DNA of 64,000 bases from Blautia coccoides (GCF_034355335.1 NZ_CP136422.1:4684501-4748500), one strand, 5' to 3'. Positions 44,466 through 54,031 are shown, numbered from the stretch's first letter. Translations and numbers: made by a program. The notes: generated by a model from the letters alone, not told the origin.

Positions 44466-45641
44466 ATGATTTACGTAGGAATTGATGTCGCAAAAGATAA
44501 GCATGATTGCTTTATCACAAACTCTGATGGCGAAGTCCTTTTCAAGGCTTTTACCATCAAAAACAATCTCGATGGGTTCGACGAGCTTTATCAGAAAATA
44601 GAATCCGTTATGGAAGATGCTTCTAAAGTAAAAGTAGGCCTAGAAGCCACTGGACACTATAGTTACAATCTTCTCGGATATCTGCTTGATAAAGGTCTGG
44701 CCACCTTTGTTATCAACCCGTTACATACTAATCTGTACAGAAAAAGTCTAAGCCTTAGACAGACGAAAACGGATAAAGTTGATGCCCATACAATTGCTTC
44801 TATGCTAATGTCTGACGTGAACTTAAAGTCCTACTCAGACACATCGTATCACAACGAAGAGCTTAAGTCACTTACTCGCTATCGTTTTGATAAAGTTAAA
44901 GAACGCGCGAAGCTTAAAACATCTATATCCCGTCTTGTATGTATCCTTTTCCCTGAGTTAGAAAAGCTTGTTCCAACACTTCATCAGAATTCTGTTTATG
45001 AGTTACTCTACGAATTTCCTGGTGCAAAACAGGTAGCTAATGCACATCTCACAAGACTTTCAAATCTTCTTGAAACCGCATCTAAAGGCCACTACACAAA
45101 AGAAACCTCTATCGCTTTTAGAGAGGCTGCAAGAACCTCTATCGGTTCAAATATGCCAGCTAAATCGCTTGAATTAAAGCACACCATTAAGCTCATTAGA
45201 GAGCTAGATTCTGAAATCGAAGAGATTGAAAACGAGATTAAAGTCATCATGGATGAAATCAATTCTCCAATCCTTAGCATTCCTGGAATCAGCTATCGAA
45301 TGGGTGCCATGATTATTGCTGAAATAGGTGACTTTAGCCAATTCGACTCTCCAGATAAGATCCTTGCTTATGCAGGAATGTCGCCTTCTACCTATCAATC
45401 CGGCCAGTTAGATAACTGTTATGCCAGAATGGAAAAACGTGGTTCTAGATACCTTAGATATGCTCTGTTTAATGCAACCGCATATGTTTGTCTATGGGAT
45501 CCAACCTACAAGGCTTATCTTGCCAAGAAACGAGCTGAAGGCAAGCATTACTATGTTGCAATGTCTCACGCGACCAAGAAACTAGTTCGGCTAATTTATC
45601 ATCTCGAACGCACTGGACAGCAATACCAAAAAGCAATCTAA
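44466..45641 (+). CDS. IS110-family transposase
   Basis: A 391-aa DEDD recombinase. N-terminal RuvC-like residues: YVGIDVAKDKHD, VGLEATGHY, and TKTDKVDAHTIA. The C-terminal transposase_20 domain has ILSIPGISYRMGAMIIAEIG and YAGMSPSTYQSGQ with the candidate catalytic Ser. AGGAGG precedes ATG 44466. The frame is intact, so the element is probably active or recent. Its more AT-rich codon use than the flanks marks it as acquired. Confidence 0.95.
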   Translation: MIYVGIDVAKDKHDCFITNSDGEVLFKAFTIKNNLDGFDELYQKIESVMEDASKVKVGLEATGHYSYNLLGYLLDKGLATFVINPLHTNLYRKSLSLRQTKTDKVDAHTIASMLMSDVNLKSYSDTSYHNEELKSLTRYRFDKVKERAKLKTSISRLVCILFPELEKLVPTLHQNSVYELLYEFPGAKQVANAHLTRLSNLLETASKGHYTKETSIAFREAARTSIGSNMPAKSLELKHTIKLIRELDSEIEEIENEIKVIMDEINSPILSIPGISYRMGAMIIAEIGDFSQFDSPDKILAYAGMSPSTYQSGQLDNCYARMEKRGSRYLRYALFNATAYVCLWDPTYKAYLAKKRAEGKHYYVAMSHATKKLVRLIYHLERTGQQYQKAI

Positions 45642-45666
45642 TTCTTCCAACATCATATCTTCTTGT

Positions 45667-45692
45667 CAGAGCATCATACTCGATGCTCTATT
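45667..45692 (+). terminator. Hairpin after the transposase gene
   Basis: AGAGCAT/ATGCTCT with an 8-nt loop, followed by ATTTGTC; a weak terminator or a sub-terminal IS structure. Confidence 0.45.
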
Positions 45693-46072
45693 TGTCATGC
45701 AATTTTCAAGGTACTGATTGCGATGAATAAGTCATCGCCACTATACTCAAAACATCTCTGTTTTTGAAACTATTTATTGACTTTCTTTAATAGTTAGTCT
45801 TTTTATTCCTATTAAATCCAGTTTGATAACAGCAAGTTAATTTTATATACTTGAAATATATTTCATGCATATAAAATATCATATTATTTTATATATGTCA
45901 AATTAATTTCATATCAATCAAATCAATTTTCAAAAGAACCCTCACGCCGACTATACTTTTTCCAAATCCGGCACTTTTATTTCACACTATTTTTATTTCA
46001 CACTATTTTTCTTCCCCATCACAGCGACAACGTTTATGCTGTCACAGAGCCAATCTGTTATGATAATAAAAT
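45693..46072. other. AT-rich gene-free stretch with a 16-bp tandem repeat
   Basis: No ORF with an SD. Exact tandem copies of TTTTATTTCACACTAT occupy 45975-45990 and 45991-46006. The rest is AT-rich, with short words such as ATATAAAATAT. Confidence 0.6.
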
Positions 46073-46101
46073 GGAGGAGATGCTATAAAAGCATCTCCTC
46101 C
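46073..46101 (-). terminator. Terminator embedded in the end of the HTH gene
   Basis: GGAGGAGATGCT/AGCATCTCCTCC with a 5-nt loop, then ATTTTATTAT on the minus strand. The left arm lies inside the last codons of the ArsR-like gene, so translation to the stop codon would overlap the hairpin. Confidence 0.65.
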
Positions 46102-47114
46102 ACATTTTTCAGAAACTCCCGTATGGACTCAGTCTGCAGGCAATAATAAACTTTCCCATCCCTCTTCTCCACTGAGACAAAATCGCATATCAACAGGAAG
46201 TTCATATGGTGAGAAACGGTTGAAGGTGACAGCCCCAGGCTTTCAGCCAGCTCCAGATTAAACTTTTTTGAACGTTTCAGATCACACAGGATATCAAGCT
46301 TACTCTTGTCGCTGAGTGACTTTGCCTGGCGGATGATGATCTCCTTGGCGTCACTTCCCAAGCCTTTCCCCGTATTCAAATACCCCAGAAGAACCCCCTG
46401 ATATCCCCGTGTTTCCATAATGATCTGTGCCATAGGCGTTCCCAGTGACATATAGACAACATGGTCTTTTCCACTGGATTCTGCAATTTTTGAATAATTG
46501 TACGCTTCCGTGTCATCATTTTTCAGCAAAAGCTTTTCCAGAGGTTTTTTCACAGACTGCCTTGCTTTTTCAAATGCCGGAAGGTTCAGTTTCAGCATTT
46601 CGCTGAGCTGCTGCAACCACCAGACCGGTTTTCTCAGCCAATTCAGGACATACCACATTTCCCGGCTCTCAATACTCAGGGTATCCATGAATTCTAAAAG
46701 CGCCTTTTCCTCTGAAATGTCAGGCAGGTCATCCTCTGACTTTATATTCTGATTCTTCTCCACATCCACCAGGTAATATGCTATTTTTCTGCGAAGCCTG
46801 TCAGGATCAGCCGTTTCAGGGTGTTCCACATATTCGCGGTTTTCCACTGCCAGGGCTGCGATCCAGAAAAACATATCAAGAGATTTGTCTTTGTAGAAAA
46901 ATTCCTCCTGCGGCGTCTTTACTTTATATTTCAAAAAAGTCCTGATATATTTTTCAATGACAGGGAAATGTTTCTGATAAAAAGCCTCTCCGCCAAGCCC
47001 GCAGTCACTCAGTTCCAGGATGACTTCTTCCCGCCACTTATTCAAATCCTCAATACTGAGCAGCGCAAGGGTTTCGTATATTGGGTCCAGCTCTCTTTTC
47101 AATATGATCCTCAT
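46083..47114 (-). CDS. ArsR-like winged-helix regulator with large N-terminal domain
   Basis: A 343-aa protein. Residues ~265-340 form an ArsR-type winged helix (LSDKSKLDILCDLKRSKKF, LAESLGLSPSTVSHHMNFL, FVSVEKRDGKVYYCL). The first ~260 residues are a helical domain I do not recognise, unlike classic short metal-sensing ArsR proteins, and no metal-binding Cys cluster is seen. The start overlaps the cyclase stop (ATGA), so it is the last gene of the c-di-GMP operon and may respond to that pathway. Confidence 0.8.
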   Translation of the reverse strand: MRIILKRELDPIYETLALLSIEDLNKWREEVILELSDCGLGGEAFYQKHFPVIEKYIRTFLKYKVKTPQEEFFYKDKSLDMFFWIAALAVENREYVEHPETADPDRLRRKIAYYLVDVEKNQNIKSEDDLPDISEEKALLEFMDTLSIESREMWYVLNWLRKPVWWLQQLSEMLKLNLPAFEKARQSVKKPLEKLLLKNDDTEAYNYSKIAESSGKDHVVYMSLGTPMAQIIMETRGYQGVLLGYLNTGKGLGSDAKEIIIRQAKSLSDKSKLDILCDLKRSKKFNLELAESLGLSPSTVSHHMNFLLICDFVSVEKRDGKVYYCLQTESIREFLKNVEEMLL

Positions 47115-48301
47115 AAAACTCCTCCGATAAAGATTTTATCTCTATACTTTTCCTTTTTCTGTTCATACATCTGTGCGTCCGCTCTTTTATAGGTATCTTC
47201 AAGAGACGCATCTGTTTCCTCATCATAGAAAGCATATCCTGCTGACATCTGAATCTCTGTATCGGCAGACAGACCGTCAACACGTCTCCTCCGGCATGAT
47301 TTTTCTATCATTTCCATAATATGTTCACGGGGAACTTCTTTTAAAATAATAGTAAACTCATCTCCTCCTGTCCGGTACAGAGTCGCCTGCTTCGGAAGAT
47401 AGGATTTTAAGATTTTGCATCCTGCCTGGATATACTTATCTCCGGCAGCGTGACCAAAGGTGTCATTGATACGCTTTAAGCCGTCTAAATCCACAGAGAC
47501 AAAGGCAAATCCGCTCTTTACCTTTACTGTCTCCAGGTTATGGATATCTACCTCAAAGGCATTTCTGTTTTTCAGTCCTGTGAGCAGATCCGTATTGGCC
47601 ATATCCTGATAAGCGGGATTAGAAATCCTGCGGAACAGCATAACCGCTATGACAGCAGTGATGATACAGAATATACAGATGATAACAGGCGCCGCAAGCT
47701 GCATACTTCTGAAGGTGCGATATTGGTCAGACGCATCAAATTCGATACCCAGCACGCCCACCACCCGTTCTTCATCATGCATAGGAAAATAAGCGATAAA
47801 AACATTACCCCAACTAGTATGCTTGATCTTTTTCGGGAGCACTACCTGGTTCTCCATGGCCATTTTCATATCCGGAATGCATTCCGGCTCAATGGCATCT
47901 CCTATATAACGAAAATCTTTGCTCTTAACCGGCAGTCCGTCCACCAGATAGATAAAGGTACCGTCTTCTTTTTCTTTTGCGGTATACAGATATCTGACGC
48001 CTGTGGCTGTCCTGACATTTTCCAGAGTCTTTTTTGCCTCCTGATAAAGATAAGATGTACCGTCTGCCCTGCTGTTCAACCCCCGAAAGGTTTCCACATC
48101 CAATCTGCCGTCCGCATACTCATAAATGCTGTTTGCCCTGGACCGGAGCGCCCGTATCATACCGTTATAGGTAAGGCAGTAACTCACCACAAAGGTGATC
48201 CCGCACGAGATCACCACAATAATGGCCGTCATAAGAAAAACCTGTAAATCTACCCTGTATATCTTTTTAAAGGAGCCTGGCGCCGTTTTATCTTTTTTCA
48301 T
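47111..48301 (-). CDS. Cache-type sensor diguanylate cyclase
   Basis: A 396-aa protein: one N-terminal membrane helix (~20-42), an extracellular Cache-like sensing domain (GVRYLYTAKEKEDGTFIYLVDG; WGNVFIAYFPMHDEERVVGVLGIEFD), a second helix (~210-232) and a GGDEF domain with DLDGLKRINDTFGH and the intact RTGGDEF site. It should make c-di-GMP in response to an external ligand. The start at 48301 follows GAGGTG and lies 14 nt inside the upstream gene, so expression is coupled. Confidence 0.9.
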   Translation of the reverse strand: MKKDKTAPGSFKKIYRVDLQVFLMTAIIVVISCGITFVVSYCLTYNGMIRALRSRANSIYEYADGRLDVETFRGLNSRADGTSYLYQEAKKTLENVRTATGVRYLYTAKEKEDGTFIYLVDGLPVKSKDFRYIGDAIEPECIPDMKMAMENQVVLPKKIKHTSWGNVFIAYFPMHDEERVVGVLGIEFDASDQYRTFRSMQLAAPVIICIFCIITAVIAVMLFRRISNPAYQDMANTDLLTGLKNRNAFEVDIHNLETVKVKSGFAFVSVDLDGLKRINDTFGHAAGDKYIQAGCKILKSYLPKQATLYRTGGDEFTIILKEVPREHIMEMIEKSCRRRRVDGLSADTEIQMSAGYAFYDEETDASLEDTYKRADAQMYEQKKEKYRDKIFIGGVL

Positions 48302-50453
48302 CTTCCACCTCGCCGTAGGATACATTTTCCACCATCCCCACTGCCTTCACCGTTCTGCCTTCTTTATTCTTGATCGCAGTGAGCGTAATACGGTTGCGGA
48401 CAATGCTTCCATCCCCCATTTTCGCCTTGACCACGCAGGACGCTCTGTCCTCTCCCCTGTATATGGCGCGGTATATTTCACGGAAGGTTTCCTCATATCC
48501 CTCGCAAACTGTGTCCTGCTCGATAAATCCTTCCGGCGCATTTGCAACCGTGGCGTTCAGGCCGAAGGCCTTCTGTGCGTATTCTGAATAATAGGCTGTC
48601 CGCGTCTCTGTGTCCAGCTCAAAGATCACTGTATTGGTGGCCTCCATAGCCAGACGGAAGCGTTCCTCACTGATACGCAGGCTCTCGATACTGTTCATGC
48701 GAACCGTTTCATCTGAGAGAGCTGCGTAAAATATATCATTTCCATATTGGGAAGTCAGACAGAAAAAGCGGACTCTGAGCCAAAGAACGGATTTCCCTTT
48801 TCTTTTTCTCACAAATACTTCCGCGCCCTCCTCCTCTTTGCTCTGTTTTGCCTTAGCCAGCGCCTCTGTCATCTTCTCTCTGTCCTCAGGAAGAATATCC
48901 TGCATAACATCCACATGACCACTCTCACTCATCCAGTATTCATCCATCAGCCTGTAGTATTCTCCATTGGCTCTCAAAACGCAGAGAGAAGTACCGTCGT
49001 AGCTGTACTGAGCCACAGCGCCTGTAATATTGCCAAGGAGGCGGTCAGTCAGCGTATCTTTGTGGAACAGATCGCTCAAATCCAGCAAGTGGCTGCTTCC
49101 AACCTTTTTTTTGCCTCCATCAGAAAAATCCACCTTTCCCGGTGAATGAAGCAAATGCTCAAACTCCTCAACGCTCATAGGACAGTAGTAATAAAATCCT
49201 TGTCCATAGACACAGCCCACACTGCGCAGGGTTTTCACATGCTGCTCCTTATTGACGCCCTCAGCGATCACCGGAAGGTTCAGCCATTTGCTCATATGCA
49301 ATACAGCGTCTAGGATTCCCAGACTTTTCAGCCCTTCCCCTTCCATGAAACGCATGTCCATTTTCAAAATATCAATATTGGTGCTGCTTAACATATTCAG
49401 GGAAGAATATCCGTTTCCGAAATCATCCATCAGAATAGTAAATCCACTTTTTTTCAGTTTTTCTGTCTCTTTGATTATCCGCTCCGGCTGGCCGGCATAT
49501 ACACTCTCTGTAATCTCCAGCTCTATCATACCGGATGGGATCTGATACCGCTCCATAATGTCCGTCAAAACAGAACACACGTCCATATCAAAAATGTCCA
49601 TGCGCGACAGATTGACAGATACGGGAACACACGGTCCGCCTTTATCAAGCCAACGTCTAACCCAGGCTGCCGTCTCTTCCCAGACATATAGATCCAGTTT
49701 TTCTATAAAATGGTTCTTCTCAAACAGAGGCACAAAATCCCCCGGCAACAGCAGACCTTTTTCCGGATGCTGCCAGCGCACCAGCACTTCTGCCCCTACA
49801 ACTTTTCCGCTTTCCATATTACACTTTGGCTGCATATAGATTTTGAATTCCCTGTTTTTGATCCCTGCCGCCATACTGTTAGTGATCTCCTGCTCCCTGA
49901 GCAGTTTTTCCCGCATCCCCTCCCGGTACACTGCTACGTGATGGTCATTGCCCTTGATAGAGTTTAAAGCCATCAGCGCCCGGTCACACATATTTCCCAC
50001 TGCCGGTTCTTCCCCCTCCGTTCGGTAAATGCCGACTGCGGGAACAGCCTGTGCATCCATGGGTTTTTCACTGAAGATCCCAAGTATCCGGTTCACTGTA
50101 CTTGACTCATCCTCCGCTGGAACGCAGAGTGCAAAGACATCATCCCTCAGATTCCCCGCAACACTTTTACCTTCCCGGATCATGCATTTTAGCTGTCCTG
50201 ACACATATTTCAAAAGCAGGTCCCCCTGCTCCCTGCCGTACAATTCATTTACTAATTTAAACCGCTCAATATCGATACAGATGATTTCAAAACGGGTCTG
50301 AGGATTCTGCCGCATGATCTCTTCGGCTGACGCGCAGAAAGCTTCCCGGTTGTATAAATTTGTCACCTGATCATATTTTTTCAGATAAGTGATATTTTCT
50401 CTTAACTTTCTGTTCTCCTCCAGAAGGTCTTTATAATTACAATCTTCCTGCAT
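48288..50453 (-). CDS. GGDEF(degenerate)-EAL-PAS c-di-GMP phosphodiesterase
   Basis: A 721-aa cytoplasmic protein. The N-terminal GGDEF domain has lost its active site (GNLRDDVF where GGDEF is expected), so it is probably regulatory. The EAL domain keeps its metal and catalytic residues (GAEVLVRW, SVNLSRMDI, LEITES, LMDDFGNGYSS, ILKMD, IAEGVN), so it should hydrolyse c-di-GMP. Two PAS-like regions follow (~490-590 and ~600-715). It is first in a three-gene operon with a cyclase, pairing breakdown and synthesis. Start at 50453. Confidence 0.9.
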   Translation of the reverse strand: MQEDCNYKDLLEENRKLRENITYLKKYDQVTNLYNREAFCASAEEIMRQNPQTRFEIICIDIERFKLVNELYGREQGDLLLKYVSGQLKCMIREGKSVAGNLRDDVFALCVPAEDESSTVNRILGIFSEKPMDAQAVPAVGIYRTEGEEPAVGNMCDRALMALNSIKGNDHHVAVYREGMREKLLREQEITNSMAAGIKNREFKIYMQPKCNMESGKVVGAEVLVRWQHPEKGLLLPGDFVPLFEKNHFIEKLDLYVWEETAAWVRRWLDKGGPCVPVSVNLSRMDIFDMDVCSVLTDIMERYQIPSGMIELEITESVYAGQPERIIKETEKLKKSGFTILMDDFGNGYSSLNMLSSTNIDILKMDMRFMEGEGLKSLGILDAVLHMSKWLNLPVIAEGVNKEQHVKTLRSVGCVYGQGFYYYCPMSVEEFEHLLHSPGKVDFSDGGKKKVGSSHLLDLSDLFHKDTLTDRLLGNITGAVAQYSYDGTSLCVLRANGEYYRLMDEYWMSESGHVDVMQDILPEDREKMTEALAKAKQSKEEEGAEVFVRKRKGKSVLWLRVRFFCLTSQYGNDIFYAALSDETVRMNSIESLRISEERFRLAMEATNTVIFELDTETRTAYYSEYAQKAFGLNATVANAPEGFIEQDTVCEGYEETFREIYRAIYRGEDRASCVVKAKMGDGSIVRNRITLTAIKNKEGRTVKAVGMVENVSYGEVEDEKR

Positions 50454-50660
50454 CTTAAATCCTCAATGATTCTTTCGTTATATTTGGGTTGTTAGATTTA
50501 TTTTTATTCTATCACTGCTATGAGGAAAATGCTATATAATTCTCTTGTTCCCGGCAGCCGGCAACATACGGAGCAAAATGCTCCTGTCTGTGTATCGCAA
50601 AACCGTTACTGTTCACAGAGCTGCTCTTTTGCAGGATTGCGGATCGTCACGGTCAAATGA
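50454..50660. other. Gene-free stretch upstream of the c-di-GMP operon
   Basis: No ORF with an SD. It should contain the operon promoter on the minus strand; no strong -35/-10 pair stands out. A small GCCGGC-type palindrome lies near 50554. Confidence 0.45.
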
Positions 50661-50702
50661 AAAAAGGCAGGTATATCCAAATATATCCGGATATACCTGC
50701 CC
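50661..50702 (-). terminator. Terminator of the AlkZ-related operon
   Basis: A 13-bp perfect stem GGCAGGTATATCC/GGATATACCTGCC with TTTTTT on the minus strand, 58 nt after the operon's last stop. Confidence 0.85.
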
Positions 50703-50760
50703 GCTCTTTTGTTCATGATTTCTTTACTCATTCCCTGCATGTTCCGGCTTGGGTTTCGGA

Positions 50761-51486
50761 TCAGATCCCTGCCCTTTTCCCAGCTCTGCCGTAAATAAAT
50801 TTCTGTATATTTTTTTCTGTGGCTAAGGGGTTCAGCCTCAAAACCTGTTCCCGTATCCTCTCCTGCGCCTCCCTAATGTCAACTGCCGCCGCCAGCTCCA
50901 AAACTTCCCTCTCCCAGAAATCCTCCGTTTTGCAAAAAGCAGTGGAATCCCAGCCGTAAGGCTTTCCCTCTGCGCTGAGTTTATGTCTTTTTCCGCATAT
51001 AGTCAGAAAAAAGTTCATCTGCAGTTCCACCAATGCCCTGTCAAAACGTGACTTGTCTTCCTTTCCGAACCCGGCTGATCTCTTCAAATCGTGTAGAGGC
51101 ATCACCCCCTGTTCTTCTATACAGGTATAGATACGTTTTGCCTCATTGCTGACCCGGCCTTCCTGATACATATCCGCAAAATCCATACCTCCTCTGCGGC
51201 AGGCAAAGAAATAAGGATACCATTCCTTTGTGATATATCCGCTCTTTTTAAAAAAGAATTTTGCATAGGCCGTATCATTTCTCTCATCCAGCACACGCAT
51301 ACGCCATTCCCAGGGGTCCGTCTCCTTATCCCCAGTGTGCCATTTGACCGGAGTCTCATAGGGCGGTTCCTTGTCCCAATCCCAGTCTATAATGGAATAA
51401 ATCCCTTCGGGATTGCCGCCGCCCATGGAGAAACCCGCCTCCATCAGAACCTCTGTAAAGTCTTCATAATTCATTATCTTTTTCAT
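50761..51486 (-). CDS. AlkZ-related protein
   Basis: A 241-aa protein with the N-terminal block FSMGGGNPEGIYSIIDWDWD and TDPWEWRMRVL. I recall this architecture as the AlkZ-related family, distantly tied to winged-helix DNA glycosylases. Whether it repairs alkylated DNA is unproven. GGAG precedes the start, which overlaps the stop of the small Cys-rich ORF by 4 nt. Last gene of the operon with a GNAT gene first. Confidence 0.65.
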   Translation of the reverse strand: MKKIMNYEDFTEVLMEAGFSMGGGNPEGIYSIIDWDWDKEPPYETPVKWHTGDKETDPWEWRMRVLDERNDTAYAKFFFKKSGYITKEWYPYFFACRRGGMDFADMYQEGRVSNEAKRIYTCIEEQGVMPLHDLKRSAGFGKEDKSRFDRALVELQMNFFLTICGKRHKLSAEGKPYGWDSTAFCKTEDFWEREVLELAAAVDIREAQERIREQVLRLNPLATEKNIQKFIYGRAGKRAGI

Positions 51487-51674
51487 ATTTCACTCCAAAT
51501 CCTGCACTGCTCAATGCACCATCTATTGTCTCCTTCTTCCTCTAAATAGGAAAAACTCCTTAATGGCTCACAGGAAAAATCGCGGCATCTTCCGCAGTAC
51601 TCCAGTATTTTACCCTCTGTGCAACCCTTAAAAGGACTGACATTAAGATACCTATATTTTACACCAGGAAACAT
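51483..51674 (-). CDS. Small Cys-rich protein, DUF3795-like and possibly truncated
   Basis: 63 aa with six cysteines in paired spacing (FKGCTEGKILEYCGRCRDFSC and RWCIEQCRIW). The pattern resembles the C-terminal half of DUF3795 zinc-ribbon proteins, usually near 100-120 aa. The ATG at 51674 has no clear SD and is preceded in frame by a stop, so the N-terminal half seems lost or split. It lies 24 nt after the GNAT stop and overlaps the next start by ATGA. Confidence 0.5.
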   Translation of the reverse strand: MFPGVKYRYLNVSPFKGCTEGKILEYCGRCRDFSCEPLRSFSYLEEEGDNRWCIEQCRIWSEI

Positions 51675-51698
51675 GACAACTGTATGTCATCTTCTGAT

Positions 51699-52103
51699 TC
51701 ATCTGCCTGCCATGTGGATCATTCCTGTCCCGTCCCATTCTTCAAAAGCAAACCTTTTATAGAATTCTTCTTTTCCTTTTACGCTCATCAACTCCACACT
51801 GGCTTTCCACCCTTCCGGCAGTTGGCTTTCTATATACTCCTGAACGGACTCCATCAGCAGTCTTCCCACCCCTCGTCCCTGATATCCTGTCTCTACAGCC
51901 AAATCCTTAATATAAAACGTCATGGCCGAATCCCCCAGTAACCTTGCCATTCCGATCACACGCTCTCCATCACAGACAGAAAACGTGCACAAACTGTGCT
52001 CTAAAGCCGCCCTGATCTGTTCCATAGGTGGAACTTCCCATCCCACTGATGTAAACAGCCTGTAATATTCCTCCGGCGACAGTACATTCTTTTTGATCTT
52101 CAT
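51699..52103 (-). CDS. GNAT acetyltransferase
   Basis: A 134-aa GNAT protein with the acetyl-CoA loop VETGYQGRGVGRLLMESVQEY (Q/RxxGxG/A) and the C-terminal FYKRFAFEEW. An acetyl-CoA N-acetyltransferase of unknown substrate. GGAGGG lies just before the start. First of three compact genes with the DUF3795-like and AlkZ-related genes. Confidence 0.87.
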   Translation of the reverse strand: MKIKKNVLSPEEYYRLFTSVGWEVPPMEQIRAALEHSLCTFSVCDGERVIGMARLLGDSAMTFYIKDLAVETGYQGRGVGRLLMESVQEYIESQLPEGWKASVELMSVKGKEEFYKRFAFEEWDGTGMIHMAGR

Positions 52104-52270
52104 ATGCCCTCCATGCAGTAAATCCTATTCTTTCGTTCTACATTCACACTATACCATACTGCAGTACACCTGTCCAATTTCAGCCATAAGACCCGTGTTC
52201 TATCCGGCCAGATAATTTGAGCCTTCCCGTAATTGCCGGAAAGGCTCTATCAACTGCCTGTTATGTTAGA

Positions 52271-53422
52271 CTAAAATACCGAGAAATCGATCATGTCTGC
52301 CAGATTCTGCAGCTGTTCCTTTGACAGGGAGACAGGCCCCTCAGCCGGTTCGTTTGTCAGAACATTGACATATCCCCCTTCTGTATCCATATATACATTT
52401 TCATCCCAGACATCCAGCATATTGACAAGTACAAAATTCTGTGTTCCACTGTAAAAGATATAGCTGTGTTTTGTAATATGATTGATCATAAGTTCAACGT
52501 TATCCCCATTGCCGTTTGTATATTCCCACTCCTCATAATCAGACAGGTCTCCCATATTCAGGACAAGATCTCCGAATACACCGTTTCTGTTTACGGACAT
52601 GCCGCCCACATATCGGTTTTCCGGCTGATTCTCTTCCAGTTTGACACTGATATCCCCATTGAAATTCCCCTCGGGGAATGTTCTGGCATAAGCCCATATC
52701 AAATGCTCTTTGTCCAAAATAAAGTCACTGATGCCGGTCCTGTCCATGATCTCCTCATAGTTTTCTGTTGTCTCCGGCTCACTCAACAGCTTCAAATCAT
52801 ATTTTTCGGTTATTTCGTCAATTTTATCCGCTGTCTTTTGGCTGATTGCGTGATATGCACTGTATTTTTCCAATTCCTCAGGAAGGCCGTTTTTGCTGAC
52901 TTCCCCTACAGCCTGCAGCTCTTCTTCTGACTCCATATTTTCCAGGAAATAGCTGCTCCACTCCTGCGCCGCTTTATATTCATTGCTCCCCGCAAGCGCG
53001 TGGGCCACCATGTTTACAGCTTCTTTTTCTTTGCCCGTCTGTTCCTGGCCTTCTGCATTTTCGTAGACATATTCTTTTTCCACAACAGGATGTATCTCAT
53101 CGTCGACCAGTATACTTTTCAGTCCGAAAAAGTCGGATGCGCTGGCTGTGATCGCCAGACCTGCCAGCATTACGGCTGCCGCAGTAAGTGTGATCAGTTT
53201 CTTCTTGCTCATATATTTTCTCCCCCTGCATTTTTCAGTTGTGAAGTCTCCTTTTTCCACTCTGTCTAACAAATCCCTCTGGCGCGCTTCAAATGTATCA
53301 GAAAATTTGTGCTCCCCACTGTTTTCTTCCATTTGCTCCATCTCCCACGTCTGCCCCATCAGATATAATATGGTATCCACGCTGTCTTCCCGGTCATATT
53401 TTTTCTTCCGGTCATCCTTCAT
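52271..53422 (-). CDS. Membrane anti-sigma factor
   Basis: A 383-aa protein. The N-terminal ~90 residues are cytoplasmic and charged (a sigma-binding region), then one membrane helix (KKLITLTAAAVMLAGLAITA) and an extracellular domain of about 270 residues with no recognised family. The start at 53422 follows GGGAGG and overlaps the sigma gene by 11 nt. The arrangement is that of ECF sigma/anti-sigma pairs; the external domain probably senses an envelope signal. Confidence 0.8.
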   Translation of the reverse strand: MKDDRKKKYDREDSVDTILYLMGQTWEMEQMEENSGEHKFSDTFEARQRDLLDRVEKGDFTTEKCRGRKYMSKKKLITLTAAAVMLAGLAITASASDFFGLKSILVDDEIHPVVEKEYVYENAEGQEQTGKEKEAVNMVAHALAGSNEYKAAQEWSSYFLENMESEEELQAVGEVSKNGLPEELEKYSAYHAISQKTADKIDEITEKYDLKLLSEPETTENYEEIMDRTGISDFILDKEHLIWAYARTFPEGNFNGDISVKLEENQPENRYVGGMSVNRNGVFGDLVLNMGDLSDYEEWEYTNGNGDNVELMINHITKHSYIFYSGTQNFVLVNMLDVWDENVYMDTEGGYVNVLTNEPAEGPVSLSKEQLQNLADMIDFSVF

Positions 53423-53954
53423 CCATTTCACCTCCCAATACATTTCTCGCCTTTTCCTTTGCCCGGCGCAGCCTGGAATAGACATTTTCCTCGCTCAGGT
53501 TCAGGCGCAGGGCTATTTCATGAACCGGCATACCTTCAAAATACCTCAAACACACCACTTCCCAATAATGTGCCGGCAATACTTTTCTAATCTCCTGAAT
53601 CAGCTCCTTGTACTGCAGGCTTTTCATATAGGCTTCTATGGGCCTGTACGCATCTGCTATCCACTCCTGCTCTTCTACAGATACATTGCCCTGTTCCCGC
53701 CTATTTTTTCTGTATATGTCTATAGCCGCATTTTTTACGAACCGGGTCAACAGGGTTTTTATCTTTTGCTCCTCCATTGTCCTGCATCTTCCTATATATG
53801 GAATGAATTTTTCACAGGCGTCTCCCACCGCGTCCTCCGCCTGATATTCATCGTGCAGGATAGAAAAGGCCACAGCGTACATCCCGTTTCTGTATTTCAT
53901 GAATATGTATTCCAAAAGCTCAGAATCTGACCGGTTTTCTCTCTTGTTTTCCAC
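53412..53954 (-). CDS. ECF-type RNA polymerase sigma factor
   Basis: A 180-aa sigma-70-family protein with region 2 (YRNGMYAVAFSILHDEYQAEDAVGDACEKF) and region 4 (LPAHYWEVVCLRYFEGMPVHEIALRLNLSEENVYSRL) and no regions 1 or 3. It should direct a stress regulon while held by the downstream anti-sigma protein. Its targets are unknown; no ECF promoter motif was securely found upstream. Confidence 0.9.
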   Translation of the reverse strand: MENKRENRSDSELLEYIFMKYRNGMYAVAFSILHDEYQAEDAVGDACEKFIPYIGRCRTMEEQKIKTLLTRFVKNAAIDIYRKNRREQGNVSVEEQEWIADAYRPIEAYMKSLQYKELIQEIRKVLPAHYWEVVCLRYFEGMPVHEIALRLNLSEENVYSRLRRAKEKARNVLGGEMDEG

Positions 53955-54031
53955 CCTTATCCTCCCCTCTGCTTTTGCACCAGAATGATCACTCTTAATA
54001 ATAATAACGAAGGAGCCGAAAGAAATTGGTC

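Larger units (their letters stand above)
44250..45720 (+). mobile_element. IS110-family insertion sequence
   Basis: A transposase gene with about 200 nt of non-coding leader and about 80 nt of trailer. IS110 elements lack long terminal inverted repeats and need not leave target duplications, so exact ends cannot be fixed here; the bounds are approximate. Confidence 0.65.

Noticed and set aside
45975..46006. Tandem 16-bp repeat as a possible CRISPR or iteron array
   Set aside because: Only two abutting copies with no spacers and no cas or rep gene; treated as simple duplication.
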